In this document: positions 59,172 to 64,000 of the stretch, piece after piece
Position numbering within the stretch: position 1 is the first letter of the stretch
Layout of the letters: every line of letters starts with the position of its first letter
NCBI GenBank assembly: GCA_015058625.1
Contig: SVCA01000002.1
Location: forward strand, 248,001 to 312,000
Origin: Pseudoselenomonas ruminantium
GTDB taxonomy: Bacteria; Bacillota; Negativicutes; Selenomonadales; Selenomonadaceae
Direction: 5' to 3'
DNA length: 64,000 nt
Made by a program: the position numbers and the translations under genes
Notes under the pieces: generated by a model
The model's input: the letters and a program-made list of their open reading frames with translations, nothing else
What the model was told of the DNA's origin: nothing
Database searches by the model: none

Positions 59172-59540
59172 ATGGAGCAGTTGGACATCAAGCAGATATT
59201 CAGTGATGCAGGTGTTGATTACAACAAAGGATTGGAACGCTTTATGGGAAACGTGGCCTTGTACCACAAATTTTTGCTGAAATTCTTAGGGGATGGTTCC
59301 TTTGCCCACTTTAAGGAAAGTTTTGCCGCAGGCAATCTGGAAAATGCGGGCAAGCAAGTCCATACCTTAAAGGGAACAGCAGGAAATCTCAGCCTCATGC
59401 GGCTTTTTGCTGCGGCTGATGAAATGGTGCAGGCTGTTCGGGCTGGTAAGAACTGTGATGAACTAGAGCCTTTGGCCGTGCAGGTGGAAAAAGTTTATGC
59501 GGAAACCTGCAATGCCATTCGCTCAGCTTTGGGCGAATGA
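59172..59540 (+). CDS. HPt-domain phosphotransfer protein
   Basis: The 122-residue single-domain protein has the HPt four-helix pattern and the phospho-acceptor His64 in QVHTLKGTAGNLSLMRLFAAADEM. It would relay phosphate between a hybrid histidine kinase and a response regulator. No kinase is nearby, so its partners are elsewhere. AGGGAAG precedes the ATG. Confidence 0.88.
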   Translation: MEQLDIKQIFSDAGVDYNKGLERFMGNVALYHKFLLKFLGDGSFAHFKESFAAGNLENAGKQVHTLKGTAGNLSLMRLFAAADEMVQAVRAGKNCDELEPLAVQVEKVYAETCNAIRSALGE

Positions 59541-59571
59541 GTAAAACGGTTTACAAAGTTACACAAAAACC

Positions 59572-59600
59572 TTGCCAAATTAGACTCTTTGTGTTATCGT
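59572..59600 (+). promoter_or_regulatory. leuA promoter
   Basis: TTGCCA (59572-59577), a 17-bp spacer and TATCGT (59595-59600). The transcript starts upstream of the terminator at 59648, so leuA has an attenuator-like leader. Confidence 0.5.
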
Positions 59601-59647
59601 AGTATACGACACAAGGAAACGCGTAAATATTGTAAGCCGTTAAAGTA

Positions 59648-59685
59648 AATCCCTTCGTCTCCTTGTTTAAGGAGATGAAGGGATT
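59648..59685 (+). terminator. Terminator in the leuA leader
   Basis: AATCCCTTC-TCTCCTT and AAGGAGA-GAAGGGATT form a strong stem followed by TTTTTTT. It lies between the leuA promoter and start. No leucine-codon leader peptide is visible. Confidence 0.8.
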
Positions 59686-59709
59686 TTTTTGATATGGAGG
59701 GGAAAGCCG

Positions 59710-61380
59710 ATGAAGAATTATCAGAAGTACAGCAAAGGATATTTCATGCCGCCGGAGATTGATCTGGAATGGGCAAAGAAGGATGCTCCTGACAAGGCGC
59801 CGGTATGGTGCAGTGTGGATATGCGGGATGGCAATCAGGCCCTGATTATCCCCATGAACCTGGATGAAAAGCTGGAGTTCTACAAGATGCTGCTGAAAGT
59901 CGGCTTTAAGGAAATCGAGGTGGGCTTCCCGGCTGCTTCGGAAACGGAGTATGAATTCCTGCGCCGTCTGGTGGAAGATGACCTTATCCCGGATGACGTG
60001 ACCATTCAGGTATTGACCCAGGCCCGCGAGCATATCATCCGCAAGACCTTCGAGGCATTGAAAGGGGTCAAGAACGCCATTGTTCATGTCTACAATTCCA
60101 CCTCGGTGGCGCAGCGTGAGCAGGTGTTCCGTAAGTCCAAGGAAGAAATCAAGCAGATTGCCGTGGAAGGAGCAAAGCTCCTCAAAGAGCTCACGGAAGA
60201 AGCCGGGGAAAACTATCGCTTTGAGTATTCGCCCGAATCTTTCACGGGCACGGAACCGGAATACGCATTGGAAGTCTGCAATGCAGTGCTCGATGTATGG
60301 CAGCCTACGGCAGACCGTAAGGCCATCATCAATCTGCCCGTAACGGTGGAAATGTCCATGCCCCATGTCTATGCCATGCAGATTGCCTATATGAATAAGC
60401 ATTTGAAATACCGCGACAATGTGGTGCTGTCCCTCCATCCCCACAATGACCGCGGCTGCGGCGTAGCCGATACGGAAATGGGGCTTTTGGCCGGTGCTGA
60501 CCGGGTGGAAGGTACCCTGTTCGGCAATGGTGAGCGTACGGGCAATGTGGATATCGTCACCGTGGGCATGAATATGTTTGCCTTGGGCGTAGACCCGGGA
60601 CTGGACTTTTCCAATATGTCCGACCTGGTGGACACCTACGAGCGCCTGACCCGTATGCAGGTCAGCTACCGCCAGCCCTATGCAGGCAAGCTGGTCTTTG
60701 CTGCCTTCTCCGGCTCTCATCAGGATGCCATTGCCAAGGGGATGAAGTGGAAGGCCGAGAAAAATCCCGACAAGTGGACGCTTCCCTATCTGTACATTGA
60801 CCCGCAGGATGTGGGCCGTGAATACGATGGCGATGTCATCCGCATCAATAGCCAGTCTGGCAAGGGCGGCGTGGGCTTTATCATGGAGCAGAAGTACGGC
60901 ATCGATATGCCCAAGAAGATGCGGGAGGATTTCGGTTACTGCGTAAAATCCGTTTCCGATCACAAGCACAAAGAACTTATGCCGGATGAAATTTACCAGA
61001 TTTTCCAGCATGAATACGTCAATGTAGCGGAACCCTATGAACTGGTTGATTTCTTATTAAAGAAGGAACCGGACGGCACCCGTTCCGGCACCGTGGACAT
61101 CAAGATAAACGGCCAGCCGGAAACCTTTGTCGCTAAGGGCAACGGCCGTTTGGATGCCGTGTCCAATGCCCTGCAGAAGAATCTGGGCATAACGTATAAA
61201 GACCTTACCTATAGTGAGCACGCGCTGGAAATCGGTCAGCATTCCCGTGCCATTGCCTATATTGGCATCAAGGATGAAGCCGGCACCATTCATTGGGGGG
61301 CCGGCATGGATACGGATATTATCACCGCTTCCATTCAGGCGCTTTTCAGTGCCATCAATCGTATGCAGGCTGGCAAATAA
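59710..61380 (+). CDS. leuA: 2-isopropylmalate synthase
   Basis: The 556-residue enzyme starts at ATG 59710 behind GGAGGGG. The catalytic core has WCSVDMRDGNQAL, the metal site HPHNDRGCG and VEGTLFGNGERTGN. The C-terminal regulatory domain (about 430-556) should bind leucine. The length and the N-terminus (YSKGYFMPPEIDLEW) match the LeuA2 subgroup rather than the shorter E. coli type. It condenses acetyl-CoA with 2-oxoisovalerate, the first step of leucine synthesis. Confidence 0.95.
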   Translation: MKNYQKYSKGYFMPPEIDLEWAKKDAPDKAPVWCSVDMRDGNQALIIPMNLDEKLEFYKMLLKVGFKEIEVGFPAASETEYEFLRRLVEDDLIPDDVTIQVLTQAREHIIRKTFEALKGVKNAIVHVYNSTSVAQREQVFRKSKEEIKQIAVEGAKLLKELTEEAGENYRFEYSPESFTGTEPEYALEVCNAVLDVWQPTADRKAIINLPVTVEMSMPHVYAMQIAYMNKHLKYRDNVVLSLHPHNDRGCGVADTEMGLLAGADRVEGTLFGNGERTGNVDIVTVGMNMFALGVDPGLDFSNMSDLVDTYERLTRMQVSYRQPYAGKLVFAAFSGSHQDAIAKGMKWKAEKNPDKWTLPYLYIDPQDVGREYDGDVIRINSQSGKGGVGFIMEQKYGIDMPKKMREDFGYCVKSVSDHKHKELMPDEIYQIFQHEYVNVAEPYELVDFLLKKEPDGTRSGTVDIKINGQPETFVAKGNGRLDAVSNALQKNLGITYKDLTYSEHALEIGQHSRAIAYIGIKDEAGTIHWGAGMDTDIITASIQALFSAINRMQAGK

Positions 61381-61446
61381 ATACGTCGTGTTAAGACGGT
61401 GGAAATGGGCATTGGCATCGAAGGGGCAAGCCCATGCTAAATTTGA

Positions 61447-61528
61447 GGAGGGAGGGGCGGCAATGGCTTTCGGCAGCGTTAGGCAAGCCTGCATAAGCAG
61501 ACGAAAGTTATTGCTGCCCCTCCCCTCC
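61447..61528 (+). terminator. Large hairpin after leuA
   Basis: GGAGGGAGGGGCGGCAAT pairs with ATTGCTGCCCCTCCCCTCC (one bulge, one G-U), enclosing CTTTCG/CGAAAG. GTCTTTTG follows. It probably terminates leuA and occupies most of the gap up to the rpsB promoter. Confidence 0.6.
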
Positions 61529-61580
61529 GTCTTTTGAAGTAGAAGTGAACTTTAGATAGATAAATATTTTTTGCGGGGTA

Positions 61581-61609
61581 TTGCGCCCTGCTTCTTCTTA
61601 TGATATAAT
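61581..61609 (+). promoter_or_regulatory. rpsB-tsf promoter
   Basis: TTGCGC (61581-61586), a 17-bp spacer and a perfect extended -10 TGATATAAT (61601-61609). The 5' UTR of about 110 nt contains a stem (CTGCCC-GTGCCTC with GAGG-GGTGCAG, about 61650-61682) that may be the S2 autoregulatory leader. Confidence 0.75.
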
Positions 61610-61723
61610 TTTTCGCGGTGTAAGAAAAAAGCATGGGTTACCGATATCTGCCCTGTGCCTCTTGGTATGGAGGTGGTGCAGAGGATGAGGAGCCCAGAAG
61701 AAAAAAACAGGAGGTGCACCAAC

Positions 61724-62440
61724 ATGGCAGTTATTTCCATGAAACAGTTACTTGAAGCAGGTGTTCATTTCGGACACCAGACCCGCCGTTGGAACCCGAA
61801 GATGGCTAAATACATCTTTACGGAGCGTAACGGTATCTACATCATCGACCTGCAGAAGACCGTTAAGAAGGTTGATGAAGCATACGCATTCCTGCGTGAC
61901 GTTGCCGCTGAAGGCAAGAGTATTCTCTTCGTTGGTACGAAGAAGCAGGCTCAGGAAGCTATCAAAGAAGAAGCTCTCCGTGCTAACATGTTCTACGTTA
62001 ACGAACGTTGGCTGGGCGGCATGATGACCAACTTCCAGACCATCCAGAAGCGCGTTAACCGCCTGAAGGAACTCGAAGCTATGGAAGCTGATGGCACTTT
62101 CGAAGTTCTGACGAAGAAAGAAGTTCAGGGTCTCCGTCATGAAATGGAAAAGCTCGAAAAGTATCTCGGCGGTATCAAAGAAATGAACAAGCTCCCCGGT
62201 GCTCTGTTCGTAGTAGACCCGCGCAAAGAGCGCATCGCTGTTGCTGAAGCTCGTAAGCTCAACATTCCTATCGTTGCTATCGTTGACACGAACTGCGATC
62301 CGGATGAAGTTGACTACGTAATCCCGGGTAATGATGACGCTATCCGCGCTGTGAAACTGCTGACTGGCCGCATGGCTGATGCCATCATGGAAGGCCGTCA
62401 GGGTGAAGGCGGCGACGCTGAAGAAGCTGCCGCTGAGTAA
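61724..62440 (+). CDS. rpsB: 30S ribosomal protein S2
   Basis: The 238-residue protein starts at ATG 61724 ([20 protein letters not shown]) behind [47 protein letters not shown] and [19 protein letters not shown] are family hallmarks. Codons are highly biased. It is co-transcribed with tsf, as in most bacteria. Confidence 0.98.
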   Translation: MAVISMKQLLEAGVHFGHQTRRWNPKMAKYIFTERNGIYIIDLQKTVKKVDEAYAFLRDVAAEGKSILFVGTKKQAQEAIKEEALRANMFYVNERWLGGMMTNFQTIQKRVNRLKELEAMEADGTFEVLTKKEVQGLRHEMEKLEKYLGGIKEMNKLPGALFVVDPRKERIAVAEARKLNIPIVAIVDTNCDPDEVDYVIPGNDDAIRAVKLLTGRMADAIMEGRQGEGGDAEEAAAE

Positions 62441-62469
62441 TTGATTACTCGCTCAAGGTAAAACTTATG

Positions 62470-62495
62470 GGGTAAGGGACTATTATCCCTTACCC
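62470..62495 (+). terminator. Partial terminator between rpsB and tsf
   Basis: GGGTAAGGGA and TCCCTTACCC form a 10-bp stem followed by TTTTAT. Probably sets the S2:EF-Ts ratio. Confidence 0.75.
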
Positions 62496-62532
62496 TTTTA
62501 TATTATTTGCGAATTTAGGGAGGAAATAATAA

Positions 62533-63399
62533 ATGGCAATTACGGCTGCAATGGTTAAAGAACTGCGCGAAAAGACGGGCGCAGGCATGATGGACTGCAA
62601 GAAGGCTCTGACGGCTACCGATGGTGACGCTGCCAAGGCCATCGACTGGCTCCGTGAAAAGGGCATTGCCAAGGCTGAAAAGAAGGCTGGCCGCGTAGCT
62701 GCTGAAGGTGCTGTAGGTGCTTTCGTTGCTGCTGATGGCAAGACGGGCTGCGTTGTTGAAATCAACTGCGAAACCGACTTTGCTGCTGGCAACGACCAGT
62801 TCAAAGAACTCCTGGCTAAGGTTGCTGAGCACATCGTTGCTACGAAGCCGGCTGACATGGACGCTCTGAACGACAGCGAAATCGAAGGCAAGAAGGTTTC
62901 CACGCTGATCACTGAAGCTACGGCTACCATCGGCGAAAAGATTTCCCTGCGTCGTTTCGCTTGCTACGAAACCGAAGGCCGTCTCGCCAGCTACATCCAC
63001 ATGGGCGGTAAAATCGGCGTTCTCGTTAACATGACGGGTGGCGACGAACAGCTCGGCAAGGACATCGCTATGCAGATCGCTGCAGCTGCTCCGATGGCTG
63101 TTGACCGTGATGGCGTTGACGCTTCCGCTCTCGAACACGAGAAGGAAGTTCTCCGCAAGCAGGCTGAAGAAGAAGGCAAACCGGCTAACATCATCGAACG
63201 CATGGTTGAAGGCCGTATCAACAAGTTCTACAAGGAAGTTTGCCTCAACGAACAGATCTTCGTTAAGGATTCCGAAAAGACCATTAAAGATGTTCTGGGC
63301 GACGTTAAGGTTACCGAATTCACCCGCTTCCAGCTGGGCGAAGGTATCGAAAAGAAGCAGGATGACTTCGCTGCCGAAGTTGCTGCTCAGCTCAAATAA
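62533..63399 (+). CDS. tsf: Elongation factor Ts
   Basis: The 288-residue nucleotide exchange factor for EF-Tu begins with the UBA-like domain (MVKELREKTGAGMMDCKKAL). VEINCETDFAA and IHMGGKIGVLVNM follow, and the C-terminal module contains GRINKFYKEVCLNEQ. AGGGAGG precedes the ATG. Strong codon bias. Confidence 0.98.
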   Translation: MAITAAMVKELREKTGAGMMDCKKALTATDGDAAKAIDWLREKGIAKAEKKAGRVAAEGAVGAFVAADGKTGCVVEINCETDFAAGNDQFKELLAKVAEHIVATKPADMDALNDSEIEGKKVSTLITEATATIGEKISLRRFACYETEGRLASYIHMGGKIGVLVNMTGGDEQLGKDIAMQIAAAAPMAVDRDGVDASALEHEKEVLRKQAEEEGKPANIIERMVEGRINKFYKEVCLNEQIFVKDSEKTIKDVLGDVKVTEFTRFQLGEGIEKKQDDFAAEVAAQLK

Positions 63400-63418
63400 T
63401 TTAATTTAAGCAATACAA

Positions 63419-63449
63419 CAGGCATCGCCGGAGCTCATGGCGATGCCTG
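63419..63449 (+). terminator. tsf terminator
   Basis: CAGGCATCGCC and GGCGATGCCTG form an 11-bp stem followed by TTTTTGG. Confidence 0.9.
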
Positions 63450-63484
63450 TTTTTGGTTTATTATCAGATAGATATAGCAATAAA

Positions 63485-63559
63485 AAAAGAACGGTGCAGC
63501 GTTTTCCGTAACGTTTGAAGCGAAGCTTCTAAGTGAAGGAAAATGCTGTACCGTTCTTT
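63485..63559 (-). terminator. Long hairpin terminator of the biotin carboxylase gene
   Basis: AAAGAACGGT-CAGC-TTTTCC pairs with GGAAAA-GCTG-ACCGTTCTTT around an inner GAAGC/GCTTC stem. The A-run before 63490 gives T7 on the reverse strand. Confidence 0.75.
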
Positions 63560-63574
63560 GGCTTTTATCAAGAA

Positions 63575-64000
63575 TTATGCGAAGTACATGCTTTCGCTGA
63601 TGGTGTTGGCAAGTTCTTCCTCGTTCATATCCTTGGTATCTTTCGGGGCAGCTTCATAGGCATCCATGCGTTTCTTGATGAACTGGGTGTCGATGTTGCC
63701 CGTGCGGAAATAGGTATCCTTGAGGATTTTCTTGTGCAGGGAAACGGTGGTCTTGACGCCGTCGATGCGGAATTCCTTGAGGGCACGTTCCATGATTTTG
63801 ATGGCATCGCCACGGGTGCGGCCATGCACGATAATCTTGGCAATCATGGAATCGTAGTAAGGCTCAATGGAAAGACCTGCCGTTACGCCGGAATCGAAGC
63901 GGACACGCGGGCCGCTGGGTTCATGCAGGAACGTAATCTGACCCGGGCAGGGCATGAAGTTGTTTTCCGGGTCTTCGGCATTAATGCGGCACTCGATGGC
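63575..64000 (-). CDS. accC: Biotin carboxylase, C-terminal part
   Basis: About 141 residues are visible, entering from the right edge. AIECRINAEDPENNFMPCPG is the conserved biotin-carboxylase C-domain entry. YYDSMIAKIIVHGRTRGDAIKIMERAL and FRTGNIDTQFI follow. The enzyme carboxylates biotin on BCCP using ATP and bicarbonate. After IKKRMDAYE the protein has an acidic tail of about 28 residues ending SESMYFA. It could serve acetyl-CoA carboxylase or another biotin-dependent carboxylase. Confidence 0.92.
   Translation of the reverse strand, partial: AIECRINAEDPENNFMPCPGQITFLHEPSGPRVRFDSGVTAGLSIEPYYDSMIAKIIVHGRTRGDAIKIMERALKEFRIDGVKTTVSLHKKILKDTYFRTGNIDTQFIKKRMDAYEAAPKDTKDMNEEELANTISESMYFA

Overview
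The window looks like a chromosomal segment of a diderm Firmicute of the class Negativicutes, most likely a Selenomonas-type organism. Firmicute-style control elements (CIRCE/HrcA, T-box before ileS, TPP riboswitch before thiW, strong Shine-Dalgarno sites) occur together with a TolC-like outer-membrane factor. The genus is inferred from memory of protein style, not from a search.

Layout: 0-7.5 kb holds an edge-truncated AlbA_2-domain gene, a small exported Lys/Pro-rich protein, tmRNA, a chemoreceptor, CorA with a structured leader RNA, an AbrB-type permease, DedA and an Rpn-nuclease remnant. 7.3-15.4 kb is an AT-richer island: an XRE regulator diverges from an eight-gene run encoding FkbH-like HAD, aldo/keto reductase, split transketolase, MaoC, ACP, MBOAT and an SGNH-like protein. 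It reads as a pathway that builds an unusual ACP-bound acyl group and puts it on a cell-surface molecule. HicAB, thiW with its TPP riboswitch, tRNA-Gln, and a MATE pump with a MerR regulator follow. 19.5-22.6 kb is an operon of uncharacterised families (DUF2225, unknown, DUF4127).

22.8-38.8 kb is mostly housekeeping: NDH-2 with a possible Rex site, RidA, KtrB/KtrA, hrcA-grpE-dnaK-dnaJ behind a CIRCE element, FliB, prmA-rsmE-mtaB and an Rpn nuclease. A 205-bp inverted repeat follows dnaJ. A nested inverted-repeat region with a boxA-like motif precedes rfbD.

39.2-55.2 kb is the most interesting part. The 3' end of rfbD is duplicated (about 186 bp, still in frame) on the far side of a 2-kb cassette of five small unrecognised genes. 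Next comes a dedicated export operon (two HlyD-type adaptors, a C39-peptidase ABC exporter, a second NHLM-type ABC protein, a TolC-like channel and an ECF sigma factor). Beyond a convergent exported phosphatase gene lie six small proteins with double-glycine leaders plus one variant. These form two transcription units that start with the same 36-bp promoter-like element. No RiPP-modifying enzyme is visible, so I infer a TolC-dependent export system for a set of divergent, unmodified small proteins switched on by its own sigma factor.

55.3-64 kb carries T-box-controlled ileS (type 2), a CsoR-type copper sensor with a His-rich tail, an HPt protein, leuA, rpsB-tsf, and the C-terminal part of a biotin carboxylase running off the right edge.
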